From Streptococcus mitis (lineage in GTDB: Bacteria; Bacillota; Bacilli; Lactobacillales; Streptococcaceae), in contig CP014326.1 in the NCBI GenBank assembly GCA_001560895.1, positions 1,810,001-1,874,000 of the forward strand: a stretch of 64,000 nucleotides of DNA, in the 5' to 3' direction. The notes below the pieces were generated by a model that saw only the letters and a list, made by a program, of their open reading frames with translations, ran no database searches and was not told where the DNA came from. This document shows, one piece after another, positions 51,897 through 60,120 of this stretch. Position 1 is the stretch's first letter, and every line of letters starts with the position of its first letter. The position numbers and the translations under genes are program-made.

Positions 51897-51932
51897 AAAC
51901 GTTGATATAATCGTATTGATTAACGTTTTGAG
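51897..51932. repeat. 36-bp direct repeat, copy 2
   Basis: This is the second identical copy, 1681 bp from the first, right of the IS. On the plus strand its TATAAT has a TTGCAA 18 bp upstream. On the minus strand it would lie within a transcript ending at 51860. Beyond it GTGATGC (51937) pairs with GCATCAC (51973). Confidence 0.9.
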
Positions 51933-52384
51933 AATTGTGATGCTTTACGAGCTTTCTTAAGACCTGGTTGGGGCATCACTTATTTTATCTAATTGCAAAA
52001 TGCTTTAAAATCAATGTTTTCATTAGTTTTCGGAAAATAAAACTTCAACCAATTTCAATCAATTTCATCAAAATAAGGTAAACTTTCATCAAAAATAAGT
52101 ACAAATCGAACCAGAATATCAAAGGTTTACCTTATTTATTTTTTTAAAAACTCTCTATTTTCATTCCTCTAAACTTTTAAAATAATAACGATTTTTCAAA
52201 CAAATAGAGCAATCTGAAGGAGACTTAAATAAAGCAACAACTAAGTCGATGACCGTTACTTTTTATGGACTATAAATAAAGATGACTTAATGAGATACCC
52301 AATAGATTTCTATACAATCAGGAGCATATAACTATATCTAAATTTATTTAGTTTAATTATATTCAGACTTTTACGACAAGCACT
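51933..52384. other. Non-coding stretch with inverted repeats
   Basis: There is no convincing ORF. AAATAAGGTAAACTTT (52071-52086) and AAAGGTTTACCTTATTT (52121-52137) form a near-perfect inverted repeat around a 34-nt loop. On the minus strand TTGATT, 17 bp, TAGATA (about 51985-52015) could be a promoter reading toward repeat copy 2. The left end of the accessory element may lie in this stretch. Confidence 0.4.
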
Positions 52385-53392
52385 TTATTTTAAATATTTA
52401 TTTCTGTCTTCAAACTCTAATTGACTCAAATGCCCTAAAAATAACTCTACTAATGCATTATTTAATTTTCCGTCAATACTATAAGGATTGCGTAACTTAT
52501 TTTTTAAAAGTTTAATACGTGAGCTTCTATCTGATTCACCTAGAGATTCCAATTCAGAATAAAATTCTAGATAAAACTTTTGAACAGGAATCATGTCTAT
52601 ATACTCCCTTTTATTACAAGCTACTAAAAATTTACTTGTAATAGTAGCAATCTCTAATTTGTTAAGATACTCCAAATCAGAACTATCCCAAGTATATATG
52701 GAAATCATTTCATGGAAAAATATAAGATTATCATCACTCGATAAAAGTCGATAAATAAAATCACGCTTATTGATACTCTGGTTTGTTCCTGTATCTAAAT
52801 AATTCTCCTCAAGTAGATACACAACTATGCCAAGTATAACATCTAGCATCTGAATTATTCTTGATTCTTCAGAATCGATTCCTTCGACAGAGTTAACATG
52901 ATAACTCTTCCCTCTGTACAATGAATGTGCATTCATTTGGTCGTATATTTGTTCAAAAACACCAAGAGTTTGATATTCTGTACTATTATCCATGATAATA
53001 TCCAAACCATCAATTTGATTATCATCCCTAACTAAACCATAAAATAGACGTTCCGGTATTTTTACATAAAAATATTTTCTCAAATCTTGGTCTGAGAATC
53101 CTAATGTTCGCCCTAATTGAAAATAATGTTCATTATTCAGGCGATATATATTAAATTTGATACACGAGCAAGTAAGAAAAAAATTGAGCACCTGAAAATA
53201 TTTCTTAATATCAGCTCCTTGATAGTCCACGAAATGTAACTCTGATGTTCTTTCCAACTTACTCAGTATTTCTTCAATTTGTGACTCAATTCTGTCCAAT
53301 TCTGTTTCTTCAATCGAAATAGCCCCATAGTACGAGTATTTTGATTCACGGTCTATTTTCATTGATTCATCGAAATAAATTTTATATTTCAT
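52385..53392 (-). CDS. DUF3800 (RNase H-like fold) protein
   Basis: The 335-residue protein starts MKYKIYFDESMKID. The FDES motif (Asp8, Glu9) and a late SRIIQMLDVILGIV helix with an Asp match DUF3800, a family with an RNase H-like fold and likely nuclease activity. LDIIMDNSTEY supplies further acidic residues. AAAGGA lies eight bases before the ATG. It is divergent from a tandem-repeat RNA gene 120 bp away; RNA motifs associated with DUF3800 genes have been described computationally. No function is established. The C-terminal half resembles nothing I know. Confidence 0.78.
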   Translation of the reverse strand: MKYKIYFDESMKIDRESKYSYYGAISIEETELDRIESQIEEILSKLERTSELHFVDYQGADIKKYFQVLNFFLTCSCIKFNIYRLNNEHYFQLGRTLGFSDQDLRKYFYVKIPERLFYGLVRDDNQIDGLDIIMDNSTEYQTLGVFEQIYDQMNAHSLYRGKSYHVNSVEGIDSEESRIIQMLDVILGIVVYLLEENYLDTGTNQSINKRDFIYRLLSSDDNLIFFHEMISIYTWDSSDLEYLNKLEIATITSKFLVACNKREYIDMIPVQKFYLEFYSELESLGESDRSSRIKLLKNKLRNPYSIDGKLNNALVELFLGHLSQLEFEDRNKYLK

Positions 53393-53444
53393 ACAATATC
53401 CTTTACTTTATAGTCTTATTTTATCATATATTTGCACAAATTAC

Positions 53445-53473
53445 TTGACATTTTTCATAAAAGATATTAGAAT
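53445..53473 (+). promoter_or_regulatory. Strong promoter of the repeat RNA
   Basis: TTGACA (53445-53450), 17 bp and TAGAAT (53468-53473). On the opposite strand the same -35 reads TGTCAA, and with TATGAT 16 bp on it can serve the DUF3800 gene, so the two divergent promoters share one segment. Confidence 0.78.
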
Positions 53474-53510
53474 AATTCTACTAGCAATTTTTCAATTGTT
53501 TGACTGACAA

Positions 53511-53540
53511 CTTTCTTCCCCGCTGTTGGGAGGCTGGCTA
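53511..53540 (+). repeat. 30-nt RNA repeat, copy 1
   Basis: This copy is identical to 53558-53587. It is preceded by GACAA and followed by a 17-nt spacer. Confidence 0.93.
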
Positions 53541-53557
53541 GCAGTCATTATTAAAAG

Positions 53558-53587
53558 CTTTCTTCCCCGCTGTTGGGAGGCTGGCTA
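53558..53587 (+). repeat. 30-nt RNA repeat, copy 2
   Basis: This is the second identical copy. It is followed after a short A-rich stretch by the terminator hairpin. Confidence 0.93.
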
Positions 53588-53591
53588 AAAA

Positions 53592-53630
53592 ATAAAGAGG
53601 GGCAAGTTTAACTTGCCTCTCTTTATTTTT
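53592..53630. terminator. Bidirectional terminator between the repeat RNA and the 184-aa gene
   Basis: AAAGAGGGGCAAGT and ACTTGCCTCTCTTT form a 14-bp stem (one G-T pair) with a three-base loop. TTTTTTT follows on the plus strand and TTTTTT on the minus strand. It contains the stop codon of the gene at 53623-54177. Confidence 0.93.
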
Positions 53631-54177
53631 TTATTTTACCTGCTAATTCCGTTTGAAGGAATGGTTTAATTGAACCAAGAATAATTGCTGTGGCCTTCTT
53701 ATTCTGTTTATCAGTTCTTGTTCTTTTATTAAACATATCAAGCATGAATCTATAATCATTTTCAGGATTATAATTATTCCATTGATTTGGCTCAAACGCT
53801 CCGATATCCAACAAATATCGTAATAGTTTACGGCTAAAAAATTCAGATGATAACTGAAGATACTGATTATCCTCTACAGCATGCAATAACTTAAACAATT
53901 GCTCTTTAACATCTACTAGATGTTTCAAATCATCACGCTCAAACTTCTTAATGCAGGAACTACCAATAGGGTATAGCTCATTCCCATTCAGTTGGTTTTT
54001 AATTGTAAAAAGGTAACGAAGATGCTCTTTACCACATATACATGACTCCTCCAAACGCTCATCTTCTTCAACATCTACAATTTCCCACTCTGTAACAGCA
54101 TCCTCCCAATATTCCGACTCGGAATTATCCATCACATCCTTAATAAGAGTTTGAAAATAATTACTTCTGTCTATCAT
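53623..54177 (-). CDS. 184-aa protein with a Cys motif, unknown
   Basis: The sequence is acidic in its first third. It has CICGKEHLRYLFTIKN and, 17 residues on, PIGSSCIKKF, a Cys-x-Cys..Cys pattern that suggests a small zinc-binding or nucleic-acid-binding fold. No membrane segment or known catalytic motif is seen. I recall similar small proteins next to phage and plasmid genes but cannot name a function. It is the last gene of the minus-strand restriction-modification operon, 44 bp after the ImmA-type gene. Confidence 0.65.
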   Translation of the reverse strand: MIDRSNYFQTLIKDVMDNSESEYWEDAVTEWEIVDVEEDERLEESCICGKEHLRYLFTIKNQLNGNELYPIGSSCIKKFERDDLKHLVDVKEQLFKLLHAVEDNQYLQLSSEFFSRKLLRYLLDIGAFEPNQWNNYNPENDYRFMLDMFNKRTRTDKQNKKATAIILGSIKPFLQTELAGKIKK

Positions 54178-54221
54178 ATGACTTAACTCCTTCCCAACAT
54201 TTCATTCATTACTACAATTGA

Positions 54222-56048
54222 TTATTCATATCTATCATGTACAAGTTCCTTGAATCCCTTGCCCACTAAAAATGCATTACATTTTCCAACATCCCAATTC
54301 CCTGTTGAACAAATAAATAGTTCATAAAGAAATTCTTGTTCATTTCCTAAACGAAGCACTTTGCCCGATAGTTCAACTAACTTCTTACTAACAACAGGGG
54401 GTAATTTCATCGCAACACAAATTGCAATAACACTTTCAAGTTTAGGTTCTGTTTTCCCATTTCTTAAATTAGAGATTGCCTTCAAACCTAGATAACTCGT
54501 ATCAGCCAATTCCTGATTCCTAACATCACGCCATTTCATCACCTCAGTCAAAGCAGAACAAAAACTATTTAACCCTTGTAGTTTTAACATGATTTCCATT
54601 GTATCAGCTACGTGGGCATCGACTTTCTCAAGCCACTCATTCTTATCTTCAGGATAGCTAATAGTGAATTGAATATCAGAATCTGCATCTCTGTTAAGTA
54701 ATAAAGTTAAAGAGGTGGAACTTCCTGATTGAGTTCTTGAAACAATATCAAACACTACACAACATTCTTCCATATGATGTCTTGCATAATCTGTTAAAAA
54801 AGGATTGCCTGCAAGGTCATATGAAACAAACTTATTATCATTTATGCAAAGATGGGATTCTACATAAATCAATGCTCCAGTTTCAACAAGACTCTTTAAG
54901 TTTGGTTGTGCTAACAATTGCAAACCAAGTTGAATTAAGTTTATTGAGAAAGTCTGAGTATTTTCTAAATAACCATCTTTCCATTTGTGAGTTGGAACAT
55001 ATTTATCATCAATATAAATGAATGCCCCCTTCACTATATCAAATCCACATTCTGCCAATCTAACTTTAGCAGAAAGACGTGATACCCCAAAGAACAGAGC
55101 TAATTCATCAATCCATTTCTCAACAATATCAAGTTCATCTTTCGTTTCACTATGTTCAATGAGTCTTTTATGTCTCACTCGTGCTTCTTGGATGAACATC
55201 CCCTTAGGCATCAGTATTTTGGGAGCAATAGATTCGGCATGCCATTCCATCCACCCTAGAATATCAGACAGATTCTGTTCTCCGACATTACTAGTAGTAG
55301 ATAGAACTGATAACTTTTCTTTTTTCACTCGAGCCAATTCCAAAGCATAGCGATGCAGTTCCCAATGAACACATTCATGAAGGATTGTATTTCTTACAAC
55401 TCCAATATTTCGTAGTTGAAGAAGTTTTTCCTCTATGACTATTGTACCTGAGGAAATTCCTTTTTCAGGTACATCTTGAAAATAGACTTGACCAAAAATA
55501 GAAGCATCTTTAGTAATGTTTTCATATTTTAGTTGTAGCCCCATTTGTTGGGCTATAGTTTCAGGTTCAATTCTAGTCGGGGTCAGTAAAGCATCTGGTT
55601 CATATTTCTTCAATATCAATTCAGCAAATTTATCCAAATCATCTTTCCAAATAAAAGGAATAAGCTTATCCGAAAGAGGTTTCTCAAAAATGCTATAAGT
55701 TCCTTTTTCGTAAGAATCAACCTTCTTAATTCTAAAATTTTTGATTCCTGTATCAGGTTTCCCAATACATGATATACGAAGCCAACGATTTTTTTCATAA
55801 GATGAATCACGATTATAGTTATACCTGAAAACAGTTGCATAGACATTGGTTAGAATATCTATGTCAATTTCATCATCTTCACGCTTTCCAGCATAAACAT
55901 ACATCACTTCAATATCGGTGACTTCAACTTCATCATCATCATTGTCGATAACCCCTAAATCTTCAAGATGCTCTAAGAAGTAATCTTCACTCACCTTATA
56001 AATATCATTGTAGAAAGTGTTTTTAATATAACTAGTAAAAGAAATCAA
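54222..56048 (-). CDS. ImmA/IrrE-type metallopeptidase with C-terminal HTH
   Basis: The 608-residue protein has an acidic N-terminal region and a zinc-protease motif HECVHWELH (HExxH, near residues 223-227) of the ImmA/IrrE family. The C-terminal helix-turn-helix reads ELADTSYLGLKAISNLRNGKTEPKLESV. Usual ImmA proteins are far shorter and pair with a separate Xre repressor. The start is TTG at 56048 after AGGAGG; no in-frame ATG exists for about 48 codons. It lies 8 bp after res, so it is part of that operon. It may cleave a repressor or sense restriction damage (inference). Confidence 0.75.
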   Translation of the reverse strand: MISFTSYIKNTFYNDIYKVSEDYFLEHLEDLGVIDNDDDEVEVTDIEVMYVYAGKREDDEIDIDILTNVYATVFRYNYNRDSSYEKNRWLRISCIGKPDTGIKNFRIKKVDSYEKGTYSIFEKPLSDKLIPFIWKDDLDKFAELILKKYEPDALLTPTRIEPETIAQQMGLQLKYENITKDASIFGQVYFQDVPEKGISSGTIVIEEKLLQLRNIGVVRNTILHECVHWELHRYALELARVKKEKLSVLSTTSNVGEQNLSDILGWMEWHAESIAPKILMPKGMFIQEARVRHKRLIEHSETKDELDIVEKWIDELALFFGVSRLSAKVRLAECGFDIVKGAFIYIDDKYVPTHKWKDGYLENTQTFSINLIQLGLQLLAQPNLKSLVETGALIYVESHLCINDNKFVSYDLAGNPFLTDYARHHMEECCVVFDIVSRTQSGSSTSLTLLLNRDADSDIQFTISYPEDKNEWLEKVDAHVADTMEIMLKLQGLNSFCSALTEVMKWRDVRNQELADTSYLGLKAISNLRNGKTEPKLESVIAICVAMKLPPVVSKKLVELSGKVLRLGNEQEFLYELFICSTGNWDVGKCNAFLVGKGFKELVHDRYE

Positions 56049-56056
56049 AGTTCCTC

Positions 56057-58282
56057 CTAAAATCCAAATAATTCATCAATTGGACGCCATTCTGACATAT
56101 TATCTTTCCATTCACCCTCGTTTAAATATCGAAGAGTTCCAGCGATATCACGAACAAAAGCTCCTTTCAAGCCATATTTATCAAGGTACACTTTTAGAGC
56201 TTCATATTTCAACGGTGCATAATCATCAATATTTTTATCTTCACCCTTTGCATTTACTCCACCTTTAGTTTCAATGATATAGATATCACCATTCTTTATT
56301 TTTACAATGTAATCAGGATAGAAATGATGAGATGAACTTGCTGTGTTATAAACTAATGAGAAGTATTCAGTTCCCTTATCTCCATTCTTATAAACAAAGT
56401 CAACCACATCCTTATCTTGTTCGATATAATCCTCAAATAAGCGTTCCGCTTCACTACCCTTGATAATCCTACTCTCGTATCCCTCGTATACATTGGTTTC
56501 TACAACAGTTTTTTCCAATTTTGGATTGTAAATATAACGTACGTTCTTAGGGATGGAAAACTCATCTTCCTTAACTTCTACAAGTCCCATACTGATTGTT
56601 GGATAAATGTCTACTTTTCTAAACACTTCGCGAAGTTCTCGCCAATTATTCAAAATAAAGGCTGTCCACTCATTCGCTTCTAATTTTAAGAGCTTATGTT
56701 TATTAGGCCTTTTATCATCCATAAAAAATCGTCTTAATAAGGCTTCGACCTGACTCACTTTTAAATGAGTGACACGGTCAAGTTCATGATAAGCATGAAG
56801 TAAATCCAGTCGGTTTGCTCTGAAATTCGCTTCAACTTTTCTTTCTCTATCTTGCAAACGGTCTGAATGTTCAAGTGTATCGAATCTTCCTTGTTTATAA
56901 CTGTTCACAATAGAAGTACCAAATTTAATGCTTTGATTCTCTAGTTTTTGTTTGTTCGATGCCACATCATCTGTCAAATTCCATTCTCTAACCAATCCCT
57001 GATAAAGATTTTCACGTACGGCCTTTTCATCCTGTCCTGCATGTAAATCAAGAGCTCTCTCTCTAACCAATTTAAAATCTTTGGCAATATCCTTCCGTTC
57101 TAAAGGAGGTGTCGGGATTCCTACCCCTTTTTGCCCATATGCTCCATTTAGAAAGTCATTATCAAATGTATAAATGTAAGAATTATCCAATACATCTACA
57201 TCATAGTGACCTTTTAAGGGTTCAGGCATTCTACGGATACGACCAATCGTCTGAATAGTAAAGGTATCCCCCATTTGTTCACGTATCTTTATTAAGATTT
57301 TAGCACGAGGAGCGTCCCACCCAGTAGCGATTGCCTGTTTGATAATGAGATATTCAACCTCATTATCAAGGTCTTGAACATCGAGATAATTTCGTTTCTG
57401 TTCTGCCAACCAAATACCTAGTTTGCCATCTTCGTATGTCTTATATAACTTATTTTGAATATAATCCTCAATACGACTAACTAATTCGGGTTCAGAATCA
57501 GATTTGTCAGGTAATTGAACCAGCACTAATGGATTTATACCTGCAATGTTATTTTTAGTGTACTCTTGTACTATCTCTTTTCGTTTTAGCTCAGCGCTCT
57601 TAAACAGCAATTCAAATTCTCTACTGATGTCAGGATTAGCATCTATAAACTCCTCAATCCCTTCATTGACAACTACTGATTTTGTAATCAAACCTGATTC
57701 GATAACTTCCTCTTCAGTAACTTCATAGAACTCTATCTTATCAGGAACCCTAGGGTCTTCAATAGTTGCTGAAACCCTAACTGTTTTAGAAGCTTTAAAA
57801 CGTGAAATGATATCTCTTGCCTTCTTAGTATCATTTCGATGTGCTTCGTCAATAACAAGAATAAAATGACGACCAGATTCAAAAGCTTTTTCAATCTTGT
57901 ATTCAAGATTTTCTCTCTCATTGTCCGTCAACATAGCATTTTTGTTTTTACCTACAACCGATTCATAGTTAATAAAAGTTGCTGTATCCTTACCAAATCC
58001 TTGAAGAAGAGCACCTGCAAGTGATTGCGCCTTGATGGAAGAAAAGTTTTTCGCTTTGTCCTGACTTTGTTCTTCAAGTTCTCCTGCACCAGGAGTAAAC
58101 CATACAAAAGCAACATTATCATGGGTACTCGCGATATAAGTATCCATCCATTCAAGAAGTGTAATTGTTTTACCTGAACCTGTTGGTGACTTAATAACCA
58201 TCTCATCAACACGATATTCAGGCGCTGTAAATTTCAAAAGCTTATCAACTAGCTTTTGTTGGAAATTTTTTAATTCAATCAT
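56057..58282 (-). CDS. Type III restriction enzyme Res subunit
   Basis: The 741-residue SF2 helicase-nuclease has Walker A IKSPTGSGKTITLLEW near residue 35, the DEAH box VIDEAHRNDTKKA and VRVSATIEDPRV (motif III). QTIGRIRRMPEPLKG is motif VI. The C-terminal nuclease reads FYPDYIVKIKNGDIYIIETKGG (PD..ExK). Type III Res proteins are commonly 850-1000 residues, so this is a compact form, but all core motifs are present. I chose the ATG at 58282, which overlaps the mod stop as ATGA. It needs Mod for site recognition. Confidence 0.88.
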   Translation of the reverse strand: MIELKNFQQKLVDKLLKFTAPEYRVDEMVIKSPTGSGKTITLLEWMDTYIASTHDNVAFVWFTPGAGELEEQSQDKAKNFSSIKAQSLAGALLQGFGKDTATFINYESVVGKNKNAMLTDNERENLEYKIEKAFESGRHFILVIDEAHRNDTKKARDIISRFKASKTVRVSATIEDPRVPDKIEFYEVTEEEVIESGLITKSVVVNEGIEEFIDANPDISREFELLFKSAELKRKEIVQEYTKNNIAGINPLVLVQLPDKSDSEPELVSRIEDYIQNKLYKTYEDGKLGIWLAEQKRNYLDVQDLDNEVEYLIIKQAIATGWDAPRAKILIKIREQMGDTFTIQTIGRIRRMPEPLKGHYDVDVLDNSYIYTFDNDFLNGAYGQKGVGIPTPPLERKDIAKDFKLVRERALDLHAGQDEKAVRENLYQGLVREWNLTDDVASNKQKLENQSIKFGTSIVNSYKQGRFDTLEHSDRLQDRERKVEANFRANRLDLLHAYHELDRVTHLKVSQVEALLRRFFMDDKRPNKHKLLKLEANEWTAFILNNWRELREVFRKVDIYPTISMGLVEVKEDEFSIPKNVRYIYNPKLEKTVVETNVYEGYESRIIKGSEAERLFEDYIEQDKDVVDFVYKNGDKGTEYFSLVYNTASSSHHFYPDYIVKIKNGDIYIIETKGGVNAKGEDKNIDDYAPLKYEALKVYLDKYGLKGAFVRDIAGTLRYLNEGEWKDNMSEWRPIDELFGF

Positions 58283-59958
58283 GACCACATGTCCTTTCCG
58301 AAGTAATAGTTTGGAATTTCTTGTTTCGTGATGTTCTTGTCACGAAGGATTCGTTCTTGTTCAGCATCAAAGAAAATTTCAGGATGAATAAAAAGCGTAG
58401 AATTTTCTAAAAAATCTGATTCATTCATCTCATCTAGCTGGTCTTCTGACAAGATGACCTGTACTTTTGGATTTGAAATATCTACTCCAAACTCCAACTC
58501 AACAAGAGGTGTAACATAGTTTAGTAATTCATATTCAAGGGAGACATCAGGAAATTCTTCCTTAACGACAAAATCTGTTTTAAAATATTTTAGATTATGA
58601 GGTAGTTCTTCTTGAATATTGGCCAGACGTTTGTAGGTAACCTCTTCACAAATATTGTTTTCATTATTGGTACAGAGGATATATTTCCGATTTCCACCAT
58701 CTTCTCCATTCAGTTGAGATACTGCATGTCCTGTTGTTCCTGAACCAGCAAAAAAATCAAGAACAACCGCGTCTTTTTCTCCTGAAATTGTAAGTAATAG
58801 CCTTAAAAACTCCAGCGGTTTTGGATAATCAAATAATTTTTTTGCTCCGAGACTATTTCTCAAATCAATTGAAGCTTTTTTATTCCCTTCAATATCAACG
58901 AGCAGGTTTGATACCTGTTTTGTTCGTCCTGTTGCATAATATTTTACATATGGAACCCATTTTGAATTTGTAATCCCATCAATCGTTTGAGATTGAAAAT
59001 TTTTTTTCTCTTTCCAAACAATCATATCATCTTCAACTAATTGATTAAAAGAATTTTGAGCAACTCGCCATCTGCTCAAATACTCGTGTGGACCGAAAGG
59101 ATAGACTTCTTCTCCATCTGGAGAAATAATAGGATAAAACATATTCGGTCTGTCCTCTCGTCTATCCTCATTTCCGGTTTTTCTCAATTGTAACACTGAG
59201 TATTTTCCTTTTTCATCTTCTTCTTTGAATCTAGATAAATCTTTTTCTGAAAGTGGAACACCTTTTAAAATGAATTTATCTGTTTTTCGGTAAGTTAAAC
59301 AATAATCAAAAGAACTCCCAATTTTGTTTGCATCCTGCCCTGTTGTTGTCCCAGTTGCACGAACAAAGTTTCCAACGAAATTTTCGGCACCAAAAATTGA
59401 ATCACAAAGCAATTTCAATTGTGCTTGTTCATTATCATCAATCGATATAAAGATAACTCCTGTCTCTCTCAATAATTCTCTAGCTAAATTCAATCGAATA
59501 CTCATAAAACTTAGCCACTTAGAATGGGAATAACCATCATTTTTATCAACAATTTTATCATTGTATACAAAATCTTTATTCCCTGTATTGTATGGAGGGT
59601 CAATATAAATAACATCAATCCTTCCTGAGTGGGTTTTTTCCAAAAGGTGTAAACTATGAAGATTGTCACCCTCTAGTAGGAAGTTATAATCTTCAGAGTC
59701 TGGCTCCCCCACAATCATTTTAGTTTCATCTTCAACGAAGACAGGAATTTTGGTCTTCATCTCCTCTTCAACCCACTCAGCATGTTCCTCCCAAACAAGA
59801 CCATACTTCTTAGTATTAAGTAGACGAACAAGATTTTCTAATTTATCAACATCTTCACTTCGTCTATCCTCACGAGCCTGTTTTAGCAATTCCTGAACAT
59901 ATGCAATTGCTCCCTCTTTCTCATTCTTATAGGGGCGTTCAATAAAGTTTTCACGCAT
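58279..59958 (-). CDS. Type III DNA methyltransferase Mod subunit
   Basis: The 559-residue adenine methyltransferase of the beta class has motif IV (VIYIDPPYNTGNKDFVYND) before motif I (AVVLDFFAGSGTTGHAVSQL). The target-recognition region lies between them. It methylates one strand of an asymmetric site, and with Res it cuts unmethylated DNA. The ATG at 59958 (MRENFIER) has AGGAGG nine bases upstream. An ATG at 59979 lies inside the hairpin described below and has no ribosome-binding site. Its leader suggests phase-variable control. Confidence 0.9.
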   Translation of the reverse strand: MRENFIERPYKNEKEGAIAYVQELLKQAREDRRSEDVDKLENLVRLLNTKKYGLVWEEHAEWVEEEMKTKIPVFVEDETKMIVGEPDSEDYNFLLEGDNLHSLHLLEKTHSGRIDVIYIDPPYNTGNKDFVYNDKIVDKNDGYSHSKWLSFMSIRLNLARELLRETGVIFISIDDNEQAQLKLLCDSIFGAENFVGNFVRATGTTTGQDANKIGSSFDYCLTYRKTDKFILKGVPLSEKDLSRFKEEDEKGKYSVLQLRKTGNEDRREDRPNMFYPIISPDGEEVYPFGPHEYLSRWRVAQNSFNQLVEDDMIVWKEKKNFQSQTIDGITNSKWVPYVKYYATGRTKQVSNLLVDIEGNKKASIDLRNSLGAKKLFDYPKPLEFLRLLLTISGEKDAVVLDFFAGSGTTGHAVSQLNGEDGGNRKYILCTNNENNICEEVTYKRLANIQEELPHNLKYFKTDFVVKEEFPDVSLEYELLNYVTPLVELEFGVDISNPKVQVILSEDQLDEMNESDFLENSTLFIHPEIFFDAEQERILRDKNITKQEIPNYYFGKDMWS

Positions 59959-59963
59959 TAGAA

Positions 59964-59991
59964 AACACCTCCTTTGCATACAGAAGGTGTT
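59964..59991 (-). promoter_or_regulatory. Hairpin that buries the mod ribosome-binding site
   Basis: In the mRNA AACACCUUCU pairs with AGGAGGUGUU: 10 bp with one U-G pair and an 8-nt loop. The second arm contains the whole AGGAGG of mod, so initiation should be weak unless the hairpin is opened by a ribosome from upstream. Confidence 0.8.
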
Positions 59992-60004
59992 TTTTTACAT
60001 ACTG

Positions 60005-60025
60005 AAAAAAGGTAAAAACTACCTT
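60005..60025 (-). terminator. Possible attenuator between leader and mod
   Basis: On the minus strand AAGGTA and TACCTT form a 6-bp stem with loop GTTTT, followed by a T-run. The stem is weak, so this is at best a partial terminator. It overlaps the present leader stop codon. Confidence 0.45.
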
Positions 60026-60090
60026 GTTGCTTGTTGCTTGTTGCTTGTCGCTTGTCGCTTGTCGCTTGTCGCTAATGGTATCAAGTTCAT
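60019..60090 (-). CDS. Repeat-encoded leader peptide upstream of mod
   Basis: AAGGAGG lies just before an ATG at 60090 (spacing 2) and eight bases before an in-frame TTG at 60084, which may be the true start. The 23-codon frame begins MNLIPLATSDKRQATSNKQQ and stops at TAG (60019-60021). The heptanucleotide repeats contain no stop in any frame and yield the heptapeptide pattern ATSDKRQ/ATSNKQQ. Repeat number sets where translation ends, relative to the mod start hairpin. No free-standing function of the peptide is implied. Confidence 0.65.
   Translation of the reverse strand: MNLIPLATSDKRQATSNKQQATR
60024..60072. repeat. Seven heptanucleotide tandem repeats
   Basis: On the plus strand there are three TTGTTGC units followed by four TTGTCGC units, exactly 49 bp and head to tail. 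Such simple repeats change length by slippage. They lie in the 5' leader of mod. Confidence 0.96.
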
Positions 60091-60120
60091 AGCCTCCTTG
60101 TAAATGTTTTCAACAAGTCT

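Larger units (their letters stand above)
53480..53630 (+). ncRNA. Predicted ~150-nt RNA with two 30-nt repeats
   Basis: The unit runs from a near-consensus promoter to a strong terminator with no ORF. It contains two identical 30-nt repeats (CTTTCTTCCCCGCTG..GCTGGCTA) at 53511-53540 and 53558-53587, a 47-nt period. Within each, CUUCCC pairs with GGGAGG around a CGCUGUU loop. RNA ends are estimated from promoter and terminator positions. The arrangement resembles the repeat antitoxin RNAs of type III toxin-antitoxin systems and the RNA motifs reported next to DUF3800 genes. Confidence 0.68.

Noticed and set aside
50216..51932. CRISPR array, because the repeat is 36 bp with partial dyad symmetry
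   Set aside because: Only two copies exist, 1.68 kb apart, with no regular 30-bp spacers and no cas genes in the window.
53511..53587. CRISPR or phage-type array from the two 30-bp repeats
   Set aside because: The spacer is only 17 bp, there are two copies, and a promoter and terminator frame them as one RNA gene.
59958..59979. Mod start at the ATG at 59979
   Set aside because: It has no ribosome-binding site and lies in the hairpin loop; the ATG at 59958 has AGGAGG at normal spacing.
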